This document shows positions 1 to 9,841 of a stretch of 64,000 bases of DNA, one piece after another. The notes under the pieces were generated by a model that searched no databases, was not told where the DNA came from, and saw only the letters and a list, made by a program, of their open reading frames with translations. This DNA is from Zygnema cylindricum (lineage: Eukaryota > Streptophyta > Zygnematophyceae > Zygnematales > Zygnemataceae): the NCBI GenBank assembly GCA_037447655.1, contig JBBHKE010000843.1:193617-257616 (forward strand), in the 5' to 3' direction. The position numbers were made by a program, and so were the translations under genes. Positions within the stretch are counted from its first letter, which is position 1. Every line of letters begins with the position of its first letter.

Positions 1-76
1 GTGAGTTTGAACTATGAGAGTAACCAGGTGTATGTAGTGATCTTTAATTTAGTTCTCCTTTTAAACTAAGTTTTAA

Positions 77-864
77 CGAAAAACCTTTTCCATTGGCTCC
101 GTAACTTTTCCAAAAAGCAATTCTGAATCAAATTTTCCTCTTGATTTAATTTCTAGTGATGTATGTGGACCAATGAGAGTATCAAGTTTGAGTGGTTTTG
201 TGTATTTCATTACCTTTATTGATGATTACTCACGATTCACTCATGTATATCTCATGAAAAATAAGTCTGAGGCTTTTACTCATTTCAAACATTTTAAGTC
301 CCTCATCGAAAATCAATTCTCCTCCCGAATAAAAATGCTAAGAAGTGATAACGGAGGAGAATATATGTCGCATGAATTTTCCAAATTCTTAGGAGAATGT
401 GGCATAATTCACGAATTAACTGCTCCACATACACCTCAACAAAATGGGGATGCCGAAAGACTTAATCGAACCCTTGCCGATATGGCTCGATCCATGATGC
501 ATTTTGCCTCCTTACCTCAATCTTTTTGGGCCGAAGCGGTACTAACGGCTTCTTACATTCGAAATAGGTCACCCACATCGGCTCTAAAAAACTAAACTCC
601 TTTTGAGGCATGGCATAAAATAAAACCGAATGTTTCTCACTTCCGCATCTTTGGAAGTGAAGCCTATTACAAAAATCTTACAAATACTGATAGAAAATGG
701 GGTGCAAAGGCCATTAAAGGTATATTTGTCGGATACGCTCCTCACTCTAAGGCGTACCGCATATACTATAATAAAACACATCGTATTATCATCACACGTG
801 ACGTCATTTTTAATGAGGACCCCTTATTTGTCAAATCATACCAAATCTTCCTGTTACACCTCTA
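77..864 (+). pseudogene. copia integrase core and C-terminal part (element H)
   Basis: Open from 77 to a nonsense codon at 593-595, then continuing in the same frame to about 864. Visible integrase marks are the first Asp in SSDVCGPM (about 150-175), the second Asp in RSDNGGEY (about 335-365) and the Glu-bearing stretch QNGDAERLNRT (about 440-470); together they form the D,D-35-E site. The copia C-terminal block around FGSEAYYKN and KGIFVGYA follows at about 640-730. The upstream zinc-binding part is unrecognisable. Had the 593 codon not been a stop, the frame would continue into the FEAWH block, so a single point change explains that break. Expressed function is not expected. Confidence 0.88.
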
Positions 865-885
865 ACCATTGATTTCCCTACAGAT

Positions 886-1383
886 GTGTCACCCGCTGAT
901 TCCTTTTTTCCTCCTGTTTTTCCTTCTAACAATCCAACGGACATAATGACAAAAACGGACAACTATGTTCGTAAAATTTTTGTCACATTAGAGAATTCGT
1001 TGCCCGCAGACCTTGCCGCGAAATCCGCGCCCATTATACAGACACGAATCATTGAGGCCGACAACTCTTCACATGGTCCAAAATATGCCCTGACAAAGTT
1101 TAACCAAATTAACGCTGGCGCGCCAACCGACAATAATGACAGAATGCCTCAAGATAATTTTTTCCGTGTACCGACCAACTATGCAGAAATTTCGCCGCAA
1201 AACCACGTTTTCGATGCGACAAAAAATCTACAAGTGTCGACATTAATACGAACACATGATGTACGGCTAGAATCCACCCTTGTTAGAACAAATCTAACGA
1301 ATTCTTTGACGCGACCCTTCGCGCCAGTTTTGGGGAACCCACTTGCGAAATCCTCCACGACAAATCTTCAAACCGGTGGTTAG
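886..1383 (+). pseudogene. copia integrase-RT linker region (element H)
   Basis: A 165-codon open stretch between the integrase and reverse transcriptase blocks, rich in Asn, Thr, Ser and Pro, with no conserved motif. Position and composition fit the variable spacer of copia polyproteins. It lies in a different frame from the integrase block, so a frame change occurred around 864-886. I assign it only from context. Confidence 0.6.
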
Positions 1384-1434
1384 ACGCAACAGACTGTACG
1401 GCGCAGCACTCAAGCTATACGTCTTACGTGGAAG

Positions 1435-2310
1435 GTGGCTCAAAACCTTGCACACGCCAATATTGCTGATGTTAGAGATCCACCACTTACATTAAAATGT
1501 GCTCTAAAGCGTGCACATGTAGACAAGTGGTCTTTAGCGGCCAATGAAGAATATCAAGCTCTAATGACGAATCACACTTTGCTGCTTTGTGAGCTACCAC
1601 CTAACCGAGGTGCCATTGGTTCAAAATAGGTTTTCAAGGTTAAAATTTTTGCAAATGGCTCTGTTAAACTGTACAAAGCGCGTCTTCTGGCAAAGGGTTA
1701 TTTGCAGACAAAATGGATTGATAACAACGAGACTTTTGCACCCGTCACGAAATTTGAATCTATTCGTACAATTTTGTCTTTAGCGGCGATACACGATTGG
1801 GAACTTCACCAACTTGACGTCAAATTTGCCGTTTTGCACAGAAAACTTGAAGAAGACATTTACATGGAACAGGCGCCTGGATACGTTGTTGCCACACAAG
1901 AGTCTTTAGTCTGTCGCTTGAATAAATCTATTTACGGTCTAAAACAGGAGCCATGTGTATGGCACAAAACGCTTGTCTTTGTTTTATTAAAAGATGGTTT
2001 TAAAGAAATTAGTGCAAATCCTGGTATTTACATTAAAGGTACAGGTGACAGTTTTGTAATCATTATTATCTACATCGATGTTTTAATTCTAGCTGGTCCC
2101 AGTAAAACGGAAATTCACAAAATCAAAGTCATGCAAGCATCTTATTGGCCAATCACTTATTTAGGTGACCTTGACTATTGTCTAGGTATTAGCATTATAA
2201 GGGACAGGTCTAAACGTCTATTACAAATGAGTCAAGAATATTATATTGTCGATCTTTTAGATTCTTTTGGCATGTCCGATTGTAATCCTGTCTCTACACC
2301 TTTTGATCCA
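1435..2310 (+). pseudogene. copia reverse transcriptase (element H), active site altered
   Basis: One frame runs from 1435 to the insertion point of element C2, broken once by TAG at 1627-1629 where the family has the Trp of GSKWVFK. Recognisable blocks are YKARLLAKGY, NNETFAPVTKFESIR, QLDVKFAVL, KSIYGLKQEP and LGDLDYCLGI. The catalytic YVDD box reads IYIDVL, so the second Asp of the pair is lost. Copia sequence stops at 2310-2315, where a 5-bp target duplication and the LTR of C2 begin. The domain resumes at 8742. Non-functional. Confidence 0.9.
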
Positions 2311-2315
2311 AATAC
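2311..2315. repeat. left target-site duplication AATAC of element C2
   Basis: AATAC directly precedes the C2 LTR (which starts TGCAATTTTG) and recurs at 8737-8741 directly after the other LTR (which ends TTTCAACA). A 5-bp duplication is normal for copia integration. Confidence 0.85.
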
Positions 2316-3361
2316 TGCAATTTTGTGTCCTCCTTTGGACTACAAAATACAAGAAGCCTCTAGATAGTTATTAAATAACCCAATTTCAATGGAAACCACT
2401 GCTACACAAGCAGACAAGCAAAAAATATGACAACACCCTGGTGAAGCTTAGACTCCCTTGAGTCCGTAAGAAAAGAAATCTCTGAAAACTCCCAACCAGG
2501 CGATAAGTTATAAGGTGGCAAAGTTGCCAATTTATACAAACTCTCAAAGAGAGAGAGGACTATCTACCTATTTTTCCTAAGTCCTAGTTTTTCCTAGTTC
2601 TCTCTCAGAACCCCTATCTACTGCTAGTACGAACCAATCACAACACTGTATAGTACCAGAAAGTACTACTGCCGATGTACTTTCTGTACGACCTCTGTAC
2701 AACAAGGCCATCACGCGGACGCGTGTCCATTTTCCACTCGTCCGTACGTTCCACGGAATTCCCGCGACTAAATGTCATCTCTCCACATGGCGTTAGGTCA
2801 TGCCACGTTACTAAATGCCAAAGTGACCATTCCTGGATTTCGGCGATGATGTGTGCCGTTAGATTTGACGCGAAATGGAATCTCTGCCATGATAAATACT
2901 TGCGAAATATTTGTTTTGCTGTCGAAACAAAATGCGCAATATCCGTTTTAATTTAGTACAGTACTTCGTATTTTGTAAAACTGTATCAATGCGTGCTGTA
3001 AAGAGTTTCAGTTAAATGATTTCTGTATAACACGATAGTTTATATATTAATAAAACCCTATATCTCCTAACACACTTCTACGACAGACTGGTTCGAGCTA
3101 ACGGCTACGCCGCTCTTTGCTGGTCGGGGGTTCGAGTCCTGCCAGACTCAACCTTTTGTTCAGAGTGACTTAAGTCACTCTTTAGTCTTTCCTATGGAGC
3201 TAAGGCAGCCATGGCTCCATCGCTCTCTCTCTTCTTCAGTGACTACAACAAGTATGGGGGCAAGAGAGAAGAGATGGAGGCAGGCTGCCTACATTTTTTT
3301 AATATGTTTTCCGCTAATTAATTAAGACCTAGAAAATACAATAAAACTACTTATTTCAACA
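2316..3361 (-). repeat. 3' LTR of C2
   Basis: 1,046 bp, begins TGCAATTTTG and ends TTTCAACA on the + strand, giving TG...CA ends. It matches 7701-8736 along its length, including GAGAGAGAGGACTATCTACC, the tRNA-like stretch near 3086-3150 and the GGCAGCC...GGCTGCC pair near 3207-3290. For a - strand element this left copy is the 3' LTR. The ORF at 2675-2956 lies inside it and is not a gene. Confidence 0.9.
3080..3155 (+). other. tRNA-like A/B-box segment in the C2 LTR
   Basis: Contains GGTTCGAGTCC, an exact match to the Pol III B box, with an A-box-like stretch CTGGTTCGAGCTAACGG about 30 bases before it and a T-run after it. The overall look is Ser/Leu-tRNA-like but the acceptor and T stems pair poorly. 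The same segment is at about 8455-8530 in the other LTR. It may be a tRNA-derived (SINE-like) fragment captured by the LTR; not a functional tRNA as far as I can see. Confidence 0.35.
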
Positions 3362-3374
3362 CTCCCCTTATTTT
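3362..3374 (-). other. polypurine tract of C2
   Basis: On the - strand this reads AAAATAAGGGGAG and abuts the TGTTGAAATAAG start of the 3' LTR, the usual plus-strand primer position in LTR retrotransposons. Confidence 0.75.
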
Positions 3375-3397
3375 CTAGTCTAATTTTAACTTTTCTT

Positions 3398-5158
3398 TTA
3401 ATCCACATTTTTCCCTACATATTTTAACTTTGGAGAGGGCACAGGTTTGGTCATCATGTGAGCCACCATTTCCTCATCAGATCTATATACAAGATTCACT
3501 ATTTTATTTTCCACTTTTTCTCTTACAAAACTTAATCTTATGTCCATATGTTTAGCCTTAAAATGATGTTTTGGATTGGCTGCAATTGCTATGGCCGCTT
3601 GATTATCACAAAACACTTTATGCACGTCCTCCTTCATATACCCCAGTTCTTGCACCAAGGACTTGACCCACATCAATTATTTCACACCAGAACTAGAGGC
3701 CATGTACTTAGCCTCTATAGTGGACTGAGCAACCACCTTTTGTTGCTTATTGCTCAAACAGCAAGCACCTTCCCTAACATACAACACATACCCAGAAGTG
3801 CATCGTCTCATAGGTGCGTCCCCATAACTGGCGTCACTCCAAGTAGTGATGTCAGTGTGCTCCCCTCCCAAATGCAACCATAACTCTCTAGTTCCCACTA
3901 GATATCTCATGACTCTCTTGGCTGCCTCCCAGTCTCTTTTCCTAAGATCATTAAGACTCCTACTGAGTACTCCAATTGCCACCGCTATGTTCGGTCTGGT
4001 TCAATTCATAAAATAGATTAAACTTCCTACGACCTGTCTATAAGGGATAGACTTCATAAATTCTCTCTCCTCTGCACTCATCTGATCGTCTAAGATCATC
4101 ACTCCTCCTTCTACACTCCCATCACTTCCTTTTTTCAAGTCCATGGGAGTAGTACAACTGTTAGCATTTTCCATCTGGAATTTCTGAAGCATATCACCTA
4201 TTGCTTCTTTGTGAGTAAGTCTGATAATCTTCTTCCCCCTATCTCTTTCCATTTGAATCCCCAAAATATATCTTGCTTCCCCTAAATCCTGCATATCAAA
4301 TCTGCTTCTAAGATCTTTCTTTAACTTATTGATCTTTTCCAAAGATTAACTCAACACAAGCAGATCATCCACATAAATTGCAATAAAAATGACACCATTC
4401 TCATCCTCAAACATATAGATAGAATGGTCAGAGATGATACGGATGTATCCCAAACTTGTAAGAAAATCATCTCGTTTCTTATTCCACTGTAGGGGAGCCT
4501 GCTTCAATCCATATAAAGACTTTATGAGTCTGCAGACTTTGCTCTCTTCTCCTTCTTCCATGAACCCCTCGGGTTGTCTCATAAAAATTTCTTCCTCTAA
4601 CTCACCATTAAGAAAAGCAGTCTTAATGTCCATCTCGTGTATTTCCATGTCTTCTGTTGTTGCCAGACTGAGGAGAATCCTTACTGATGGTAACCGAACA
4701 ACTGGAGCAAAGGTCTCCTCATAGTCAATCCCCTCATTTTGGGTGAATCCCTTTGCTACCAATCGAGCCTTATATCTCTCAATGGTATTATCTGGGTTCA
4801 GTTTTAGTTTAAAAACCCATTAACACCCAATAGGTTTTCTGTCTAGAGGGCAATCCGCTAGTTCCCAAGTGTTTACTTCCATGATAGAAGCCATTTCATC
4901 ATTTATGGCTCTAATCCATCTTTCTTTCTCTGGACTATTCACTTCCTCGGAGTAAGACTGATGCTCATCTAGGTGAGATAGCTTAGTTACCTTATGAGCG
5001 GCTTGTTTTTCCTGTATCCGTTTGCTGCTCCTTCTTCCTCCCTCAAACTGCGAAGCTAGAATAGATGGAAGTCTTGGATTTCTTCTCACTGTCTCATCGG
5101 CTTCCCTGTCCATGGAAGCTGGTTCTTGTCCCGCTTCTTCTATCTCCTTGAAGTCCAT
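3398..5158 (-). pseudogene. copia reverse transcriptase and RNase H (C2)
   Basis: One - strand frame from 5158 down to 3398, interrupted by in-frame stops (near 4817, 4343, 3998 and 3677). RT blocks are FTQNEGIDYEETFAPVVR, MDIKTAFLNGELEEE and SLYGLKQAPLQWNK. The catalytic box is intact as YVDDLLVLS near 4350, unlike element H. RNase H is recognisable by WSDASYGDAP, STIEAKYMA, VFCDNQAAI and KHMDIRLSFVREKV. The N-terminal part (5158-4820) carries the acidic Ser-rich linker and the RAINDEMASI block. The domain set is complete but the stops prevent a full polyprotein. Confidence 0.9.
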
Positions 5159-6438
5159 AGGAGTATGTGAGGTTTCTGGTGAGTCTCATGTATCTTAGAT
5201 CTCCCCAAATCTGCAATCACGGTTTCACTCATGTCCCTTTCGGGAACGACTGAGTTCTCCTCACTTTCTGACTCAAATCTGATTCTTATCTTCTTTGTAT
5301 ATTTGAAGGGGTCAAATGACTTCCCTTCATCCATGACAACTAAGTGTTTGATCAGAATGATATCTTTCTTTGCTAAGTCATAGACTATATATCCCTTAAC
5401 ATCCTCATCATATACCACAAGGTATCCAGGTTTTCCCTTAGCATCTTGCTTCCAATTTTTCCTATCTGTGTCAAGACTGTAAGTTTAGCTACTGAATACT
5501 TTAAGGTGTCAGATATATGGTTTCTTTCCAAACCATCTCTCATAAAGTGTCACTCCCTTTATAGCTGACGTAAGGACTCTATTCTTAATGTAGTTGGCAC
5601 AGTTCATTGCATCTGCCCAAAATCTCTTTCCTATTTTCTTGTTTGCCAACATACTGCACGCACTATCTCCTAGTGTGTGATTCAACCTCTCACCTACCCT
5701 ATTTTGTTCCGGGTTATATGGTACAATTTTTTGGTGCTGCACTTCTTCATCTCTCTGATATTCCTCAAACTCGTTAGAGGTATATTCCCCCCCATTATCA
5801 CTCCTTATACTCTAAATGGGGGTTTCATGCAACTTCTCACACCAAGCTTTATATTCTTTGAAGTAAGTTGATGCTCCAGACTTTGTTTTTAGAAAGTAGA
5901 CTCTAGAGTATCTAGGCCAGTTATCACTTATTGTCATCATAAACCTCTTTCCTCCAACCGAAGGTACTTTTGCAGGTCCCCAAATATCTGTGTGGACCAA
6001 ATCTTTTAATTTCTCACCTCTATATGTGGCGGCTTTGGGAAAGGGAAGTCTGTGAGCCTTACCTTGAGCACAACCACTACAATCATCCATTATTTCATTA
6101 TCCCCAATTTGAATGCCTTCTACTACTCCAAGCTTTTTCATTTCCCTCAACTAATCAAAATGCACATGCCCGAACCGCTTATGCCAAATCATCAACTTAG
6201 GAACACCAACATAGTAAGCATTCTTCTTTTCATTACTCAGGTTAAGCCTAAACATTCCTTGGATACCCTTATCTGCCGTGAAGTAAACTTCATCACCATA
6301 CTTAGCTATAAAGACTCCCTTTCTAGTGAAGGTATCAAACTCTTTGTCATCTAACACACACGTAGAGACAAGATTTTTACTCAGCTGAGGAATGTAGAGT
6401 ACAACTGAGAATGTAAGTATAGAAGTCTTACCCTCCAC
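5140..6438 (-). pseudogene. copia pre-integrase and integrase (C2)
   Basis: One - strand frame from 6438 to about 5140 with three or four in-frame stops. It shows the His-His-Cys-Cys zinc motif (IWHKRFGHV then CSGCAQGKAH), the first catalytic Asp in HTDIWGP, the second in RSDNGGEY (near 5770-5800) and the Glu in RVGERLNHT (near 5680). The C-terminal part around KDVKGYIVYDLAKKD is the family's strand-rich end. It changes frame relative to the RT block near 5140-5158. Confidence 0.88.
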
Positions 6439-7013
6439 TAAGATTTTTCATCTACTGAGCCCATTAGATCTGTAGTAACCACTCTCCCATCCCCATACTC
6501 TATCTCTACAGTAGGGATCTTTCTTAGCTTAGTGAAAAGTTCTTTATCACGACACATGTGCATGGATGCACCTGAGTCAATAATCCATCCTTCTAGTGGA
6601 GCTTCCCGAATTGCTCCAAGGGCACATTTCTGTCTCTGAGGGATCTTCTTCTCCTCCAGGTTCTTGTCAAGAAGAAGCTCCCTATCCTCCTCAGTAGAAT
6701 TATCCTCGGTTTCTCCTGTTATTTTAGTAACCACAAGTGCATTTTTCTTCCTTTTAGAAGAACCCCCTCCACGGTTCTCTTGGAGCCTCAGCACCGACAG
6801 CTTGACACAATCTGCGATGAAGTGTCTTGATTTTTTGCAAAAATGACAAAGACCCTTTGGGGTCCTCGGTCCCCCAGAATTATCTCTTTCCCCTTTATAA
6901 GGTTTCTTCGGGTCCTTCCCCCATCGGTCCCCTCCTGCTGCTAGAGCTTGAATTCTCTTTCCTCCTCTCCTAATCTCCATTGTGTTTTCCTGCACTAGTA
7001 TCATCCTAACCAC
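6438..7013 (-). pseudogene. copia gag C-terminus (zinc knuckle) and protease (C2)
   Basis: A 191-codon - strand stretch. The zinc knuckle CHFCKKSRHFIADC fits C-x2-C-x4-H-x4-C, the nucleocapsid signature. About 80 residues later WIIDSGASMHMC supplies the retroviral-type aspartic protease active site (DSGA). Lys/Arg-rich and Glu-rich linkers separate them. It is in a different frame from both neighbours, so the original polyprotein is broken on both sides. Confidence 0.85.
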
Positions 7014-7597
7014 TGTGTTCCATTTCCCTCAACTATCAGACATTTTTGTACTCGATACACTATGTTCTCAAACTCATTTGGTAATTTCATGATAAGAGTG
7101 TTAACTTTCATTTTCATTGTGCTTATCCACCCGGCACTTTCCATCTCCATATACAAACAAGAAGGATCATTACAGTAATCTAACATCTTTCCTCATTTGT
7201 AAGTGTAACACATTTGTTTTTGCTCAGCCAACTAGAGCTCCTGAATAGTTCCAGCTCTATAAATCTCCACCAAACTCACCCACAACTCCTCGGCCTTGTA
7301 AATGCGAAGATGAGGGGTGGCCAAAGCTTGAGTGAGGTGCCTCAGAATGAAGTTCTTGGAAGCCATGTTTACATCCTCCCACATTTGAGTATCATTCTCC
7401 ACGGTCTTCACGGTCGCCGCTCCCAATACTGTGGCAATAAGAGTGAGGGGTGTCTCCTTCCCTTTCCCCTTTTCGGACACACTGCTTTCCCCATCATCTG
7501 CCTCCTCCGCTGAGGCAGCCGTTACTATAGGAAACCTTACTCCTCCAAATCGTGGTTGAGTTCCCAAAGGTGGATGTTTCACTTGTCCACTATCCAT
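7001..7597 (-). pseudogene. copia gag N-terminal part (C2)
   Basis: Two - strand pieces in one frame, 7597-7232 and 7186-7001, separated by stop codons. The second holds the helical block with KLPNEFENIVYRVQ, the LP..F pattern typical of copia capsid (UBN2-like) gag; the first has WEDVNMASKNFILRHLTQ and ELWVSLVEIY. The start at 7597 (MDSGQ) lies about 100 bases inside the 5' LTR, a normal leader length. Confidence 0.75.
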
Positions 7598-7700
7598 ACC
7601 CCACTATCGTTTTTCGCACAAAGCTCCCATCATCATGGCTTCCCAATAGATGAAACCAGATCCATTAAAGGTGGGCAACCTAGAGGATGGGCCCATAACC
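7598..7700 (-). other. C2 leader / primer-binding region
   Basis: Short untranslated stretch between the 5' LTR and gag. Directly next to the LTR the - strand reads GGTTATGGGCCC. The primer-binding site should lie here, but this is not the usual initiator-Met complement, so I only mark the place. Confidence 0.4.
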
Positions 7701-8736
7701 CGCAATTTTGTGTGCTCCATTGGACTACAGAATACAAGAAGCCTCTAGATAGTTATTAACTAACCCACTTTCAATGCTAACCACTGCTACACAAGCAGAT
7801 AAGCACACAATTTGACTGCACCTTTGTGAAGCTAGACTCCCCTGAGTCCGTAGAAAAAGAAATCTCTGAAAAGGCCCAACCAGATGATAAGTTATGAGTG
7901 GCATGCCAATTGATACAAACTCTCAAAGAGAGAGAGGACTATCTACCTGATTTTTCCTAAGTCCTAGTTTTTCTTAGTTCTCTCTCAGAACCCCTATCTA
8001 CTGCTAGTACGAACCAATCACAACACTGTACAGTACCAGAAAGTACTACTACCGATGTACTTTCTGTACGGCCTCTATACGACAAGGCCATTAGGCGGAC
8101 GCGTGTCCATTTTCCACTCATCGTACGTTCCTCAGAATTCCCGCGACCGAATGTCATCTCTCCAAGTGGCGCCAGGTCATGCCACGTCACTAAATGCCAA
8201 AGTGACCATTCCTGGATTTCGGCGATGATGTGCGTCGTTAGATTTGACGCGAAATGGAATCTCTGCCGTAATAAATACTTGCGAAATATTTGTTTCGTTG
8301 TCGAAACAAAATGCGCAATATCCGTTTCAATTTAGTACAGTACTTCGTATTATGTAAAACTGTATATGTGCCGTAAAGAGTTTTTGTTAAATGATTTCTG
8401 TATAACACGATAGTTTAAATATTAATGAATCCCTATATCTCCTAAAGGACTTCTATGACAAACTGGTTTGAGTTAACGGCTACGCCACGCTCTACCGGTT
8501 GGGGGTTCGAGTCCTGCCCGACTCAACCTTTTGTTGAGAGTTACTTAAGTCACTCTTTAGTCCTTATTATGGAGCTGAGGCAGCCATGGCTCCATCGCTC
8601 TCTCTCTCCTTCAGTGACTTCAACAAGTATGGGGGCAAGAGAGAAGAGATGGAGGCAGGCTGCCTACATTTTCTTTATATGTTTTCCGCTAATTAATTTA
8701 GACCTATAAAATACAATAAAACTACTTATTTCAACA
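7701..8736 (-). repeat. 5' LTR of C2
   Basis: 1,036 bp partner of 2316-3361. Its inner end starts CGCAATTTTG where the other copy has TGCAATTTTG, a mutated terminal dinucleotide. It ends TTTCAACA, followed by the duplicated target AATAC. It carries the second copy of the tRNA-like segment (about 8455-8530). Confidence 0.9.
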
Positions 8737-8741
8737 AATAC
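8737..8741. repeat. right target-site duplication AATAC of element C2
   Basis: Matches 2311-2315; element H sequence resumes right after it. Confidence 0.85.
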
Positions 8742-9472
8742 TACACTCAAAAAAAAAGCCTCCGATGGGAATGCCCAAGGAGACATAGGTTCTCTTTACC
8801 GGTCTATAGTAGGAAAGTCAATGTATGCTATGCTGGGGTCGCGTCCGGACATTTGCATTGCTGTGTGCATTTTATCGCAATTTTCTCATTGTGCGACTTC
8901 CACTCATTTAGATGCGGCAAAACGTGTCCTTAGATACCTTCAAGGCACTAAACATCTGCGCCTCACCTTCTCTCTCCCTTCTTTACTGTTTCTCTTCCTG
9001 ATACTTCTCTTGTTGGATTTTGTGATGTGGACTGGGGAAATCGAACCGACGAACGCCGCTCTATTTCTGGGGTTGTTTTTCCGTTGGTGGTGGTCTTGTC
9101 TCATGTCCTTCCCGAAAGCAACCAACTGTGGCTCTCTCATCTACCGAAGCTGAATACATGGCTGGTACTTCTGCCACTAAAACCGCCATTTTGCTTTGTC
9201 GTCTCCTCACGGATCTTTCTTTTCATCAAAATTCTCCCACTCCTATTTTCTGTGATTCTCAAAGGGCTCTCGCCCTCATGAAAAATCCCATCCATCATAC
9301 TCGAACAAAGCATATTGATATACAATACCACTTTACACGTGAAAAATTTGTGGATGGTACGATCTTTTTTTCTCATTGCTCTACCTCTAATCAACTTGCC
9401 GACTTTCTTACCAAACCTCTTCCTCGTCCTTTATTCGACAAACATGTTCTCTCTTCTGGCCTACATGCCTAA
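8742..9472 (+). pseudogene. copia RT C-terminus and RNase H (element H, continued)
   Basis: Continuation of element H after the C2 insertion. YRSIVGKSMYAMLGSRPDI and AAKRVLRYLQGTKHL are the copia RT/RNase H connection. Frame changes near 8975-9030 and 9110-9130 split the rest: FCDVDWGNRTDERRS in a second frame, and LSSTEAEYMAGTSATKT, IFCDSQRAL, TKHIDIQYHFTREK and ADFLTKPLPRPLF in a third frame ending at 9472. These are standard RNase H blocks with catalytic Asp/Glu positions present. Broken by frameshifts. Confidence 0.9.
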
Positions 9473-9489
9473 AAATCTTCGTGCTTCAA

Positions 9490-9500
9490 TCGAGGGGGGG
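9490..9500 (+). other. polypurine tract of H
   Basis: TCGAGGGGGGG lies 17 bases after the polyprotein stop and directly before the LTR start. Confidence 0.7.
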
Positions 9501-9841
9501 TATTGGAATTCGTACTTCTACTGTCCTATTGAAACACGTCTTTTTAGTTCGTCCTTTCATGATATTTTAAGTCCTAGAACACTAGGTCTTAAGTGTATCA
9601 CTTTATTTAGTGTTCATGTACTTTTTGTACATAATGATCTTTACATAGAAAGATTCCCACTAAACATTTAGAATCTTTCTACCTAGTTGTACCTCCACTA
9701 CTAGATATACCTAGATTAATCGTAGTTCCACTTATTAGGTGTACCTAGATTAGTTATACCTTGACTTAGATTAGTTCGCCCTACACGCTCGAGTTCATCT
9801 ATAAAGCTCGAGCGTCTCACTATGTAAAATATACATCAACA
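9501..9841 (+). repeat. 3' LTR of H (right end approximate)
   Basis: Begins TATTGGAATTCG (expected TGTTGG, so probably a TG to TA change) and contains a TATA-like ATCTATAAAG near 9798-9806. A candidate CA end is ATCAACA at 9841. The partner LTR is outside the window, so the right boundary is an estimate. Confidence 0.55.
9785..9815. promoter_or_regulatory. inverted repeat around the TATA-like box in the H LTR
   Basis: ACGCTCGAG at 9785-9793 and CTCGAGCGT at 9807-9815 form a perfect 9-bp inverted repeat flanking TTCATCTATAAAG. It could be part of the LTR promoter or the RNA 5' hairpin. Confidence 0.4.

Larger units (their letters stand above)
2316..8736 (-). mobile_element. complete but decayed Ty1/copia element C2 inserted into H
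   Basis: About 6.4 kb, with two near-identical LTRs (2316-3361 and 7701-8736), a 5-bp target duplication, a polypurine tract and a full gag-protease-integrase-RT-RNase H order on the - strand. It sits inside the RT-RNase H region of element H, so it is younger than H. The LTRs differ by scattered substitutions and small indels, and the coding part has several stops and at least two frame changes, so it is not recent. Confidence 0.92.
1..9841 (+). mobile_element. Ty1/copia LTR retrotransposon H (decayed, 5' end outside window, interrupted)
   Basis: Remains of a copia-type polyprotein read on the + strand in the order integrase, reverse transcriptase, RNase H, then a polypurine tract and a 3' LTR. 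Gag, protease and the 5' LTR lie before the window. The reading frame is broken by nonsense codons at 593-595 and 1627-1629, by frame changes, and by insertion of a second copia element at 2316-8736. Integrase before reverse transcriptase is the copia order, unlike Ty3. This copy cannot encode an active product. Confidence 0.9.

Noticed and set aside
2675-2956. Open frame of 93 codons
   Set aside because: Lies in the C2 LTR and has no counterpart of the same reading in the other LTR copy.
3080-3155. A true tRNA gene
   Set aside because: B box is good but acceptor and T stems do not pair and no clear anticodon arm is seen.
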